64,000 bases of DNA from Shewanella donghaensis (lineage in GTDB: Bacteria > Pseudomonadota > Gammaproteobacteria > Enterobacterales > Shewanellaceae), in NCBI RefSeq assembly GCF_007567505.1, contig NZ_CP041783.1, positions 4,650,001-4,714,000 of the forward strand, read 5' to 3'. The notes beneath the pieces were generated by a model. That model worked only from the letters and a program-made list of their open reading frames with translations. It was not told the origin of the DNA and made no database searches. The position numbers and the translations under genes are program-made. Each line of letters starts with the position of its first letter. Within the stretch, counting starts at the first letter, position 1. This document shows positions 36,255 through 45,506 of the stretch, one piece after another.

Positions 36255-36877
36255 AAAAACTCGCCATTTTAGGTGCTAGTGGTCATGGAAAAGTAATTGC
36301 CGAGATTGCTGAGTTAACAGGTCTTTGGGATATCTCTTTTTTCGATGATGCTTGGCCAAGTATATCGACAGTTGAACATTGGCCCATTAGTGGCAATGGC
36401 GATGATTTAATCACATCAGTATCGGATTTTGACGGCTTTATTATCGCTATTGGCAATAATAAAGTGAGATGGCAAAAGCAAGAGTGTCTATTGCGTGCAG
36501 GTGGAAAGGCTATCACGTTAATACATCCAACTGCAGTGATAAGCCAGTACAGTAATATTGGAACTGGAACCGTCATTATGGCGAATGCGGTTGTTGGTTC
36601 ATTTGCTCGTGTTGGTCATGCTGTTATTTGCAATACAGCGTGTTCTATTGATCATGACTGTGACATTTCAAACGGTGTGCATATTAGCCCAGGCGCTAGA
36701 CTTGCTGGTCAAGTGACGATTGAACGCTGTTCATGGGTTGGAATGGGCGCTTCAGTAATTCAGCAGATCCATATCGGTAGCCATGTTATTATAGGCGCAG
36801 GTTCTACAGTTATACGTAATATTATTGCAAATGACACCGTTGTTGGCTCTCCGGCCAAAAGTGTTATTTCTAAATAG
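36251..36877 (+). CDS. PglD-like sugar O/N-acetyltransferase
   Basis: The GTG at 36251 overlaps the preceding stop (GTGA). The 208-residue protein opens with KKLAILGASGHGKVIAEIAEL, the Rossmann-like N-domain of the PglD/NeuD family, and continues as a left-handed beta-helix of hexapeptide repeats (from about residue 95: AVISQYSNIGTGTVIMANAVV). SIDHDCDISNGVHISPGARLAG holds the catalytic histidine region. It would use acetyl-CoA to acetylate the 4-amino group of UDP-4-amino-trideoxy-GlcNAc. Confidence 0.88.
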   Translation: MKKLAILGASGHGKVIAEIAELTGLWDISFFDDAWPSISTVEHWPISGNGDDLITSVSDFDGFIIAIGNNKVRWQKQECLLRAGGKAITLIHPTAVISQYSNIGTGTVIMANAVVGSFARVGHAVICNTACSIDHDCDISNGVHISPGARLAGQVTIERCSWVGMGASVIQQIHIGSHVIIGAGSTVIRNIIANDTVVGSPAKSVISK

Positions 36878-36885
36878 AGGTTTTT

Positions 36886-38061
36886 GTGCTCAATACCCCA
36901 TTTTCTCCATGGCCTTGTTTTTCTGAAAACGAAGCTAAAATTGTTCATGATGTATTACTATCTAACAAAGTTAATTATTGGACAGGTCAAGAAGGACGCA
37001 AGTTTGAACAAGAGTTTGCTGAATTTGCTGGTACCAAATATGCGGTTGCATTAAGCAATGGGACATTAGCGTTAGATTTAGCCCTCAAAGCACTTGGTAT
37101 TGGTGCTGGTGACGATGTTATTACTACGCCTCGTACATTCCTAGCGTCGGCATCGTCTATTGTCACAGCGGGTGCATCTCCTATATTTGCAGATGTTGAT
37201 CTTAATAGTCAAAATATTACTGCTGAATCGATTAGTGCAGTGCTTACGCCTGAAACTAAAGCGGTTATCGTTGTGCATTTAGCTGGAATGCCTGCTGATA
37301 TGGATAGTATTATGGCGCTGTCTAAGCAACATGGGTTTTATGTGATTGAGGATTGTGCTCAAGCACATGGTGCAAGCTATAAAGGCCAACCCGTGGGTAG
37401 CATAGGTCACATTGGTGCCTGGTCTTTTTGTCAGGATAAGATCATGAGCACTGGAGGTGAGGGTGGGATGGTCACAACCAACGATAAGGCGTTGTGGTCG
37501 GCAATGTGGTCTTACAAAGATCATGGTAAGAGTTACGATGCCATCTATAATAAGCAGCACCCACCAGGTTTTCGTTGGTTACATGAATCATTTGGTACCA
37601 ACTGGAGAATGACTGAAATGCAGTCCGCCATTGGACGTTACCAACTCACACAAATGGCTGAGTGGTCGTCTAAGCGTCGTCAAAATGGATTGGCACTTGA
37701 TTCAGCTTTGTCTAATATCCCACTTGTTAGGTTGGTAGAATTAGATCCACAGTTAGAACATGCGGAATATAAACATTATATTTTTATCAATGAAGCGTTT
37801 TTAGCTGATGGCTGGAGCCGCGACCTTATTGTTAATAAAATTAACGAGCAAGGTGTGCCAGCATTTCAAGGAAGCTGTTCTGAAGTGTATTTAGAAAAAG
37901 CGTTTGATAATACCCCATGGCGCCCGAAAGTAAGATTAGCTAATGCAGTTAAGCTAGGGGAAACAAGTTTAATGTTCCTTGTTCATCCGACATTAAAGTC
38001 TGCCGAGATCGATAAAATGTGTTCAGTTGTTAGAGATGTATTAAAAGAAGCTTCTCTATAA
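36886..38061 (+). CDS. PglE-like PLP-dependent sugar aminotransferase (DegT/DnrJ/EryC1)
   Basis: GTG start at 36886 with AGAGG seven bases before it. The 391 residues show WTGQEGRKFEQEFAEFAGTKYAVALSNGT, VIEDCAQAHGASYKGQPVG and the PLP-lysine segment SFCQDKIMSTGGEGGMV (K185). Enzymes of this family transfer an amino group from glutamate to a 4-keto sugar; next to PglC, PglD and PglF-like proteins the expected substrate is UDP-4-keto-6-deoxy-GlcNAc. The protein is not annotated with a membrane span and is cytoplasmic. Confidence 0.9.
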   Translation: MLNTPFSPWPCFSENEAKIVHDVLLSNKVNYWTGQEGRKFEQEFAEFAGTKYAVALSNGTLALDLALKALGIGAGDDVITTPRTFLASASSIVTAGASPIFADVDLNSQNITAESISAVLTPETKAVIVVHLAGMPADMDSIMALSKQHGFYVIEDCAQAHGASYKGQPVGSIGHIGAWSFCQDKIMSTGGEGGMVTTNDKALWSAMWSYKDHGKSYDAIYNKQHPPGFRWLHESFGTNWRMTEMQSAIGRYQLTQMAEWSSKRRQNGLALDSALSNIPLVRLVELDPQLEHAEYKHYIFINEAFLADGWSRDLIVNKINEQGVPAFQGSCSEVYLEKAFDNTPWRPKVRLANAVKLGETSLMFLVHPTLKSAEIDKMCSVVRDVLKEASL

Positions 38062-38118
38062 TTCTCATTAAAATATGTGACTGAACAAGTTTAAATTGAA
38101 TTTATTTAAGAGTGAAAT

Positions 38119-39285
38119 ATGAAAATTGCTGTTGTGGGTACTGGGTACGTAGGTCTGTCTAATGCTGTTTTACTGTCGCAGTATAATAAAGTCGTTGCGG
38201 TTGATATCGTTGCTGAAAAAATTGATCAGATTAATCAAAGAATTTCACCGATTGTAGATAATGAAATTGAAGACTTTCTTACCAATAAAGATTTAGATTT
38301 AGTTGCTACAATGGATTATAAGTCAGCTTACAAAGATGCTGATTATATCATTATTGCGACTCCGACAGATTATGATGCCGATACGAACAACTTTAATACA
38401 TCTTCAGTTGAGTCAGTGATAAAAGATGTTTTAGCTATCAATCCAGAAGCGGTTATGGTTATCAAATCTACTGTCCCAGTGGGTTATACCGATCGTATTA
38501 AGGAAGAACTTGGCTGTGATAACTTAATGTTTTCACCAGAATTTTTACGAGAAGGCCGTGCACTATACGATAATCTTCATCCATCTCGTATTATTGTTGG
38601 GGAACGTTCAGAACGCGCTGAAGTCTTTGCTAATTTATTGGCCCAAGGCGCAGTTAAAAAGAATATAGAAATATTATTTACTGATTCTACTGAAGCTGAA
38701 GCGGTTAAATTATTCTCAAATACTTACCTTGCGTTACGCGTCGCTTATTTTAATGAGTTAGATACTTACGCTCAAACTCACAATTTGAACGCGCGCCAGA
38801 TTATTGAGGGAGTAGGCTTAGACCCTCGTATTGGTTCACATTATAATAACCCTTCATTTGGATATGGTGGGTACTGTTTACCTAAAGACACCAAGCAGTT
38901 ACGTGCTAATTATGCTGATGTTCCTAATAATATTATTAGTGCAATTGTTGAGTCTAATACAACACGGAAAGATTTCATCGCAGATTCTATTCTTAAGCGT
39001 AACCCTCAACGAGTAGGGATATACCGATTAATTATGAAGTCTGGTTCTGATAACTTTCGAGCGTCTTCAGTGCAAGGCATTATGAAAAGATTAAAAGCCA
39101 AAGGTATTGAAGTTGTCGTTTACGAGCCAGTATTAAATGAAGAAGAGTTTTTTCATTCTAAAGTTATTAAGTCACTGGTTGAGTTTAAACAAACCTGCGA
39201 TGTCATCGTTTCTAATCGTATGGTTGATGAAATACGCGATGTCGAAGATAAAGTCTATACTCGGGATCTCTTTGGTTCAGATTAA
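38119..39285 (+). CDS. ugd: UDP-glucose 6-dehydrogenase
   Basis: Oxidises UDP-glucose to UDP-glucuronate with two NAD+. The 388-residue length matches the short enterobacterial Ugd type. Motifs: MKIAVVGTGYVGLSNAVLLSQ (NAD binding), IIIATPTDYD, VIKSTVPVGYTDR, FSPEFLREGRALYDNLHPSRIIVG, and the catalytic-cysteine segment SFGYGGYCLPKDTKQL. Together with galU downstream it supplies uronic acid precursors, so the glycan is probably acidic. Confidence 0.96.
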   Translation: MKIAVVGTGYVGLSNAVLLSQYNKVVAVDIVAEKIDQINQRISPIVDNEIEDFLTNKDLDLVATMDYKSAYKDADYIIIATPTDYDADTNNFNTSSVESVIKDVLAINPEAVMVIKSTVPVGYTDRIKEELGCDNLMFSPEFLREGRALYDNLHPSRIIVGERSERAEVFANLLAQGAVKKNIEILFTDSTEAEAVKLFSNTYLALRVAYFNELDTYAQTHNLNARQIIEGVGLDPRIGSHYNNPSFGYGGYCLPKDTKQLRANYADVPNNIISAIVESNTTRKDFIADSILKRNPQRVGIYRLIMKSGSDNFRASSVQGIMKRLKAKGIEVVVYEPVLNEEEFFHSKVIKSLVEFKQTCDVIVSNRMVDEIRDVEDKVYTRDLFGSD

Positions 39286-39378
39286 TTTTCAAAAAATTTA
39301 TTTGTTTTAAACTGTAATCATTAAAGTCACATAGTTAATTGGTCGTCTATGTTTTTTATAAATTTTAAGGAGCGAAAA

Positions 39379-41310
39379 ATGGATTTTTTGCATAAGCTAT
39401 TTTTGTTACCTCGTGGGCAAAAAAGAATGGTGAGCCTATTAGTTGACTCAATATTTTTAATTTTTGCTTTTTGGTCTGCAATGTTTGTTCGCTTGGAAAA
39501 TTTTTCTGTCATTACAGATAGCTCTTTATGGGGTGTTATCTTACTTGCAATACCCATTAGCTTATTTGTATTTACTAAGTTAGGCCTTTATCGCGCTATT
39601 TTAAGATACATGGGGCTGCAAGCTCTTGTGGCTATTATCTCTGGAATGTTGGTGTCTACACTTGCCCTCATCATTGTCTCATTTTCATTTTCTGTTGATA
39701 TTCCTAGAACTGTTCCAGTCATTTATATTGCATTTTCATTAGTGTTAATTGGTGGCTCTCGTGCTTTAGTTCGCTCTCTTGTCGGTACCGGCATTAAACG
39801 AGTTGGTGAACCCGTCATTATTTATGGTGCCGGCGTTAGTGGGCGGCAGTTGCTTACATCTTTAGTACTAAGTCATGAATATTATCCATTTGCTTTTGTA
39901 GATGATGATAAAACATTACACGGCACTGTTATTCAAGGGGTGCATGTTCATTCTCCTTCTATCATTCGGAAGTTAATTAAACAAAAATCAGCAACCAAAG
40001 TGTTGTTGGCTATGCCAAGTGCTAGTCGCTCGCAACGCAGAGAAATACTTAATGGTTTGGAGTCTCTATCAACGCAAGTGTTGACCATACCGGCAATGGC
40101 TGATTTGGTTAGCGGAGATAAACTGTTTAGTGATATTAAAGAAGTAGAAATCGAAGACCTCTTAGGCCGAGATTCAGTTTCTCCACATCAAGATCTATTA
40201 GTTGCGAACATTAAAAACAAAGTTGTTATGGTGACTGGTGCTGGTGGGTCGATAGGATCTGAACTTTGTAGACAAATCTTAAAGCAAACACCTAAAAAGC
40301 TCATTCTTTTTGAGGTGTCTGAGTTTTCATTATATGCCATTGAAAGAGAGTTAAGTGCAACAGCCAAAGAGCTAAGTTTAGATGTTTCAATTTTACCTTT
40401 AATAGGGTCGGTTCAACGAGAGAATCGTGTTCAAGCGATTATGGAGTCTTTCGGGGTTCAAACTGTCTACCATGCCGCGGCATATAAACATGTACCTTTA
40501 GTTGAGAGTAATGTCGTAGAAGGTATTCGGAATAATGTATTTGGTACTCTGTACACTGCAAGGGCTGCAATTTCAGCTAAAGTAGAAACATTTGTTTTAG
40601 TCTCAACAGATAAAGCTGTTCGCCCTACAAATGTTATGGGCACAACTAAAAGAATGGCTGAACTTGTTTTACAAGCCTTTGCTAAGGAAAGGAATAATAC
40701 ACGTTTTTGTATGGTTCGATTTGGCAATGTACTTGGTTCTTCTGGCTCAGTAGTCCCGCTTTTTAGAAAGCAAATAGCAAGTGGCGGACCTGTAACAGTT
40801 ACTCATCGAGAAATAACACGTTTCTTCATGACTATTCCTGAAGCTTCACAACTTGTGATTCAAGCTGGTGCTATGGGGAAAGGCGGTGATGTGTTTGTTT
40901 TAGACATGGGGAAATCGGTTAAAATAGTAGATTTAGCCAGTAAAATGATTCGATTGAGTGGTTATGAAGTACGTGACGAGTTTAATCCTGATGGTGATAT
41001 AGGTATTGAATTTACGGGATTGCGTCCTGGTGAGAAACTGTATGAAGAGTTGTTGATCGGTGATGATGTTACCGGTACAGAGCATGAAAGAATCATGACA
41101 GCGAATGAGCTTTGTCTCACTTGGGAGGAATATTCTAAAATACTTGAACGTTTGGATTCTGCTTGCCATGCTTTTGACCATGAGACAATTAGGCATATAT
41201 TATTAAATACACCAACAGGCTTTGCTCCTACAGATGGTATTTGTGATTTGCTTTATAAACAAACAGAAGCCAATATTTCTACAGCTCGAAATATTATTAA
41301 TTTAGTATAA
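39379..41310 (+). CDS. Membrane-bound nucleotide-sugar 4,6-dehydratase (PglF/WbpM-like)
   Basis: The ATG at 39379 follows AAGGAG and is preferred over one at 39349; 643 residues. Four N-terminal membrane spans (about 15-125) precede a first Rossmann region (VIIYGAGVSGRQLLTSL) and a C-terminal short-chain dehydrogenase domain with NKVVMVTGAGGSIGSELCRQ, VYHAAAYKHVPLVE, STDKAVRPTNVMGTTKRMAE and FGNVLGSSGSVVPLF. The NVMGTTKR segment is the family's variant of the YxxxK site. It would convert UDP-GlcNAc to UDP-4-keto-6-deoxy-GlcNAc, the first step to diacetylbacillosamine. Confidence 0.93.
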   Translation: MDFLHKLFLLPRGQKRMVSLLVDSIFLIFAFWSAMFVRLENFSVITDSSLWGVILLAIPISLFVFTKLGLYRAILRYMGLQALVAIISGMLVSTLALIIVSFSFSVDIPRTVPVIYIAFSLVLIGGSRALVRSLVGTGIKRVGEPVIIYGAGVSGRQLLTSLVLSHEYYPFAFVDDDKTLHGTVIQGVHVHSPSIIRKLIKQKSATKVLLAMPSASRSQRREILNGLESLSTQVLTIPAMADLVSGDKLFSDIKEVEIEDLLGRDSVSPHQDLLVANIKNKVVMVTGAGGSIGSELCRQILKQTPKKLILFEVSEFSLYAIERELSATAKELSLDVSILPLIGSVQRENRVQAIMESFGVQTVYHAAAYKHVPLVESNVVEGIRNNVFGTLYTARAAISAKVETFVLVSTDKAVRPTNVMGTTKRMAELVLQAFAKERNNTRFCMVRFGNVLGSSGSVVPLFRKQIASGGPVTVTHREITRFFMTIPEASQLVIQAGAMGKGGDVFVLDMGKSVKIVDLASKMIRLSGYEVRDEFNPDGDIGIEFTGLRPGEKLYEELLIGDDVTGTEHERIMTANELCLTWEEYSKILERLDSACHAFDHETIRHILLNTPTGFAPTDGICDLLYKQTEANISTARNIINLV

Positions 41311-41374
41311 TGTTAATTTAGTGTAATGTTAATTTTTGTTGAGTTTAGTGATAAAAATTAAAACAAGGATTTTT

Positions 41375-42253
41375 ATGAAAGTAGTGATTCCTGTCGCAGG
41401 GCTTGGCACTAGGATGTTACCCGCGACCAAAGCGATTCCAAAAGAGATGTTACCTATTGTCGACAAGCCACTTATTCAATATATCGTCAATGAATGTGTT
41501 GCTGCTGGCGTTAAAGAAATTGTACTCGTTACCCATGCTAGTAAAAATGCTATTGAAAACCATTTTGATAAGTCTTATGAGCTTGAGTCAACACTTGAAA
41601 AACGTGTAAAACGTCAGTTATTAGAAGAAGTACAGTCTATTTGTCCTAAAGATGTTTCGGTTATTAGTGTCCGCCAGGGCGAAGCTAAAGGGTTGGGCCA
41701 TGCAGTGCTATGTGCTAAGTCTTGTATAGGGAATGAGCCATTTGCTGTGGTGCTTCCTGATGTTATTTTGGATGAATATACTGCAGATCAAAAAAATGAC
41801 AATTTAGCGGCGATGATAGCTCGTTATCGTACTAGCTTTGCAAGTCAAATTATGGTTTCACCAGTACCTGATCAAGAAGTAAATAAGTATGGTATCGCCG
41901 ATTGTAATGGTGATGACATCGCACCTGGTGAATCCGCTAAAATTATAGCGATGATAGAAAAACCAGCCATTGGAGCTGCACCATCAAATTTAGCCGTTGT
42001 TGGTCGTTATGTGCTATCTGAAAAAATATGGGCTTTGTTAGCCAAAACACCACCAGGCGCAGGTGACGAAATTCAGTTAACAGATGCTATTGATATGCTA
42101 ATTGAACAAGATACCGTCGAAGCGTTCAATATGACGGGTAAATCACACGATTGTGGAGATAAACTAGGTTATATGAAGGCGTTTGTGGAGTATGGACTTC
42201 GTGATGCTAAGCTTGGGAATGATTTTGCTGAGATCATTAAAAATTTAGTTTAA
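41375..42253 (+). CDS. galU: UTP-glucose-1-phosphate uridylyltransferase (GalU)
   Basis: The ATG at 41375 follows AAGGA and starts with MKVVIPVAGLGTRMLPATKA, the nucleotidyltransferase signature; the longer frame from 41336 lacks support. The 292-residue product has KEMLPIVDKPLIQYIV, GQGEAKGLGHAV-like RQGEAKGLGHAVLCAK and SHDCGDKLGYMKAFVEYGLRD. It makes UDP-glucose from UTP and glucose 1-phosphate for Ugd and the glycosyltransferases. It is the last gene before a strong terminator. Confidence 0.95.
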   Translation: MKVVIPVAGLGTRMLPATKAIPKEMLPIVDKPLIQYIVNECVAAGVKEIVLVTHASKNAIENHFDKSYELESTLEKRVKRQLLEEVQSICPKDVSVISVRQGEAKGLGHAVLCAKSCIGNEPFAVVLPDVILDEYTADQKNDNLAAMIARYRTSFASQIMVSPVPDQEVNKYGIADCNGDDIAPGESAKIIAMIEKPAIGAAPSNLAVVGRYVLSEKIWALLAKTPPGAGDEIQLTDAIDMLIEQDTVEAFNMTGKSHDCGDKLGYMKAFVEYGLRDAKLGNDFAEIIKNLV

Positions 42254-42269
42254 TTTTTATTTTTCAATA

Positions 42270-42300
42270 AAACCAACTTCTAAAAAGTTGGTTTTTTTGT
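42270..42300 (+). terminator. Rho-independent terminator closing the polysaccharide locus
   Basis: AAACCAACTT (42270-42279) and AAGTTGGTTT (42285-42294) form a 10-base stem with a five-base loop, followed by a run of T. It begins 16 bases after the galU stop. Confidence 0.9.
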
Positions 42301-42350
42301 TTTTATAGTACATAAAGAAACTCTGGTTTTTCATTAGTATTCAACTTTGC

Positions 42351-42379
42351 TTGAACATGCTGTTTGTTTTTCATATATA
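42351..42379 (+). promoter_or_regulatory. Putative sigma-70 promoter of glmM
   Basis: TTGAAC (42351-42356) with 17 bases to TATATA (42374-42379); TATAAT at 42376-42381 is the alternative with a 19-base spacer. It lies after the galU terminator and about 60 bases before the glmM start. Confidence 0.5.
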
Positions 42380-42441
42380 ATTATTCCCCATAAAAGCGTT
42401 ATATTATTTGCCAAATTAATATTTGGTTTATCGGAGAAGTT

Positions 42442-43797
42442 ATGTCTCGTAAGTATTTTGGCACCGATGGTGTGCGTGGGAAGGTGGGTGAGTTTCCGAT
42501 TAACCCCTCTTTTGCTATGAAATTAGGTTGGGCTGCAGGAACGGTTTTAGCGTCGGCAGGCACCAAAGAAGTGATTATTGGTAAAGATACTCGTATTAGT
42601 GGCTACATGTTAGAAACAGCCATGCAAGCAGGATTTTCTGCTGCTGGTATTAATTGTGCTTTAGTCGGCCCTATGCCTACACCTGCGATTGCGTATTTAA
42701 CCTCTACTTTTAGAGCTGATGCGGGTGTGGTGATTAGTGCATCTCACAATCCTTTTTATGACAACGGTATAAAGCTTTTTTCAAATTCAGGCACTAAGCT
42801 TAATGATGCCCAAGAATTAGAAATTGAACAGTTACTTGATCAAGCAATAAACCATGATGCAATGAAATGTGTTGATTCCGCTAAGCTTGGTAAAGTTCGC
42901 CGCATTAGCGATGCTGCTGGTCGATATATCGAGTTTTGTAAGGGAACTTTCGATAAGAATAAATCGCTTGCTGGATTAAAAATCGTTGTCGATTCAGCAA
43001 ATGGCGCGGCTTACCATATCGCTAAAGAAGTTTATGCCGAGCTTGGTGCAGAAGTGATAAGTATCAATGATAAACCTGATGGTCTGAACATTAATGAACG
43101 CTGTGGTGCAACACACCTTGATAGTTTACAAACTGCAGTTATGGTGCATGAAGCTGACTTAGGCATTGCCTTAGATGGTGATGCAGATCGCGTGATGTTT
43201 GTTGATCATAATGGCCATGTTATTGATGGTGATGAAATCATCTTTATTTTAGCGCAAGCTTTTCAAAGTGCTGGTGAGTTAGACGGCGGCGTTGTTGGCA
43301 CCTTAATGTCAAACCTTGGTTTAGAATTGGCATTAAAAGAAATGGGTATTCCGTTTATACGCGCTAAAGTTGGCGACCGTTATGTTGTTGAGCAGTTAAA
43401 AGAAACCGGTTGGATGCTTGGCGGTGAAGGTTCTGGCCATATCTTAAGCCTAAAACATACCACCACAGGTGATGGTATTGTGGCGTCATTGCAAGTGCTT
43501 GATGCAATTATTGAGTCAGGTAAAAGTTTAGCAGAAGTTAAATCAGGCATGACCAAACTTCCTCAAGTACTTATTAATGTTCGCCTAAGTGCTAATAATG
43601 CAGATGAAATCATTGCTTCTGAAGCTGTCCAGCAAGCAGTCAAAGCGGCTGAGGTACTTATGGGGGATAATGGCCGTGTACTTCTGCGTAAATCTGGCAC
43701 GGAACCATTGATTCGTGTAATGGTTGAGTCTACTGATACTGAGATGACTCAAGCTCAAGCACAATCTATTGCCGATGCAGTACAAGCCATAAGTTAG
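42442..43797 (+). CDS. glmM: Phosphoglucosamine mutase (GlmM)
   Basis: Interconverts glucosamine 6-phosphate and 1-phosphate on the way to UDP-GlcNAc. The 451 residues contain RKYFGTDGVRGKVG, the phospho-serine loop VISASHNPFYDNG (S101), the metal loop ALDGDADRVMFVD, GGEGSGHIL and the phosphate-binding RKSGTEPLIRVMVE. The ATG follows GGAGAAG. It stands alone after the polysaccharide locus rather than beside folP, where many gammaproteobacteria carry it, so it may be a second copy; the window cannot show this. Confidence 0.95.
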   Translation: MSRKYFGTDGVRGKVGEFPINPSFAMKLGWAAGTVLASAGTKEVIIGKDTRISGYMLETAMQAGFSAAGINCALVGPMPTPAIAYLTSTFRADAGVVISASHNPFYDNGIKLFSNSGTKLNDAQELEIEQLLDQAINHDAMKCVDSAKLGKVRRISDAAGRYIEFCKGTFDKNKSLAGLKIVVDSANGAAYHIAKEVYAELGAEVISINDKPDGLNINERCGATHLDSLQTAVMVHEADLGIALDGDADRVMFVDHNGHVIDGDEIIFILAQAFQSAGELDGGVVGTLMSNLGLELALKEMGIPFIRAKVGDRYVVEQLKETGWMLGGEGSGHILSLKHTTTGDGIVASLQVLDAIIESGKSLAEVKSGMTKLPQVLINVRLSANNADEIIASEAVQQAVKAAEVLMGDNGRVLLRKSGTEPLIRVMVESTDTEMTQAQAQSIADAVQAIS

Positions 43798-43840
43798 TTA
43801 TCTTTTTGCTCTGTAACTTAATACATACATTCTAGCTTCA

Positions 43841-43876
43841 AAAAAGGCCTTTGCAATTAATTGCAAAGGCCTTTTT
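43841..43876. terminator. Bidirectional rho-independent terminator between convergent genes
   Basis: A perfect palindrome: an 18-base arm (43841-43858, core AAGGCCTTTGCAATT) is followed at once by its complement (43859-43876), with A5 on one end and T5 on the other. It sits between glmM (plus) and the RNA methyltransferase gene (minus) and can end both transcripts. Confidence 0.93.
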
Positions 43877-43901
43877 ATAAATGGTTAATATATAATTCAA
43901 A

Positions 43902-45281
43902 CTAATTTTTCTTGATCATTCTCGCCACATACATACCATCACTATTCGCTTCATATGGCCAAACCGTGACATGTTGGTGCTGTTTTTTAGTGAATGGATG
44001 TTCGCTCATCACTAATTTAAAATCGGTATTTTGTTGTAAAAACTGCTGAACGACTTGTTCATTCTCAAGTGTTGATAATGAACAAGTGGCGTAAACTAGT
44101 CTTCCGCCAGATTTTACCGCTTTTGAACTGCGGGTGAGAATATCTAATTGCAGTGCAGGTTTATTGTCAACACAGCTTCTATCATCAATCCAGCGCATAT
44201 CAGGATTTCTTCGCCATGTGCCAGTGCAGCTACATGGTGCGTCAACGAGTACGCCATCAAAGTGTTCTTTGGTTACAGGCAAATCATCACTTTTCCAGCG
44301 AGCAACAGTGATATTGTCAAAGTTTGCGCGTCTAGCACGCTTTTTAAGCTCTTCTAGGGCTTTTGAGCGAATATCTGAGGCAGTGATGCTGCCAGTTACG
44401 TTGGTGTCACTAGCGGCATTTTGCAGCATCAGTGAACGTAGTTGTAATGTTTTACCACCTGCGCCGCTGCAGGTATCCCACCATTGCTCGTTGGCTTTAG
44501 GCTGACACGTATTACCGATAACTTGTGATGCCAAATCTTGTATCTCGAGGTTGCCTTGCTTGTAAAGTGTGACCTCATTGAGATTAATACTTTTACTACC
44601 CAGACTTAATGCATCTGCAAAATAGTCACTTGCTTGCGCATCGATACTGACAGCTTGCAATTGGGCCACTGCGGTTTCAGTTTTAATGCTTTGCGCTCTT
44701 GCCCATATTGGTGGGCGGCTGCTCATTGCTTCAATTAATTGTATTTTGTTGGCTTCATTATCTATTGGACACACATCCCAAAACCAATCCGGCAGGAGTT
44801 GGGATTCTTGGAATTCAATGCTATTAAATAATTGGCAAATAAGAGCATTTTTTTGAGTGACACTCAAAGGGGATGAAGAGGGTAACTCCGCAGCTTCAAT
44901 GACTTTGTTGGCGTATTCATTTTGCTCTGCTGTAAAGTCACCAAAGTGTTGCCAGCCATTAGCAAACGGTCGCCACTGATGCTGCTCAAGCAAGGCACAA
45001 GCGCTCAGCATTTGATACCAGGTTTGCTGTTCATGTTGAGAACCTAATTGCTTTAACCAGCCCCACCAACGAAATAATCCAAATAAGGTTTCACGGATCA
45101 CTCGGCGATCCTTCGAACCATGTTTTTTATGTTCACGGAAATAGTTAGCAACAATCCTATCAGCAGGCATTTTGGAATCTAATACTTCATCGAATAACTT
45201 TTTGATGGTGGCAGAATAGCTAAACGCTCTTTTTTCTGCGGGGGTATTAGCTTGAAGATGGGGTTGATTAACTGTGTCCAT
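43902..45281 (-). CDS. RsmB/NOP-family RNA (cytosine-5)-methyltransferase
   Basis: A 459-residue cytoplasmic enzyme. The C-terminal half has the NOL1/NOP2/Sun motifs: WWDTCSGAGGKTLQL (SAM binding), ASDIRSKALEELKKRARRA, VLVDAPCSCTGTWRRNPDMRW (motif IV cysteine) and LVYATCSLSTLENEQVV (motif VI catalytic cysteine). The N-terminal 150 residues resemble a NusB-like or RNA-binding helical part but less clearly than in true RsmB. It methylates C5 of a cytosine in RNA, probably rRNA; the exact position is not assignable. Confidence 0.87.
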   Translation of the reverse strand: MDTVNQPHLQANTPAEKRAFSYSATIKKLFDEVLDSKMPADRIVANYFREHKKHGSKDRRVIRETLFGLFRWWGWLKQLGSQHEQQTWYQMLSACALLEQHQWRPFANGWQHFGDFTAEQNEYANKVIEAAELPSSSPLSVTQKNALICQLFNSIEFQESQLLPDWFWDVCPIDNEANKIQLIEAMSSRPPIWARAQSIKTETAVAQLQAVSIDAQASDYFADALSLGSKSINLNEVTLYKQGNLEIQDLASQVIGNTCQPKANEQWWDTCSGAGGKTLQLRSLMLQNAASDTNVTGSITASDIRSKALEELKKRARRANFDNITVARWKSDDLPVTKEHFDGVLVDAPCSCTGTWRRNPDMRWIDDRSCVDNKPALQLDILTRSSKAVKSGGRLVYATCSLSTLENEQVVQQFLQQNTDFKLVMSEHPFTKKQHQHVTVWPYEANSDGMYVARMIKKN

Positions 45282-45300
45282 GACTCACTCAGGTTGGCTT

Positions 45301-45328
45301 TGCAGCACAATGGGATAATTGTGCTGCA
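45301..45328. promoter_or_regulatory. Perfect 11-bp inverted repeat upstream of the RNA methyltransferase gene
   Basis: TGCAGCACAAT (45301-45311), six bases, ATTGTGCTGCA (45318-45328). It lies 20-47 bases before the minus-strand start at 45281. No T-run follows on either strand, so a terminator is unlikely; an operator or a 5' leader hairpin fits better. Confidence 0.5.
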
Positions 45329-45506
45329 GTTTACCATGAGTGCCATAGCGGTTAAATCAATAGCTGTTAAATAAACTCAAGTGTCATCATCAGTTGTTTG
45401 AAGAACGATGAAAAGTATTTCGCCATGATGTCGAATTGGTGATTTTGCTATGAACTCTCAGTAAGTTTCTAATATAGTCTGGAATTCGGATCAGTTTAAT
45501 AACGTT

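Noticed and set aside
44134..44505. 123-codon plus-strand ORF inside the RNA methyltransferase gene
   Set aside because: Shadow of the conserved methyltransferase motifs on the other strand.
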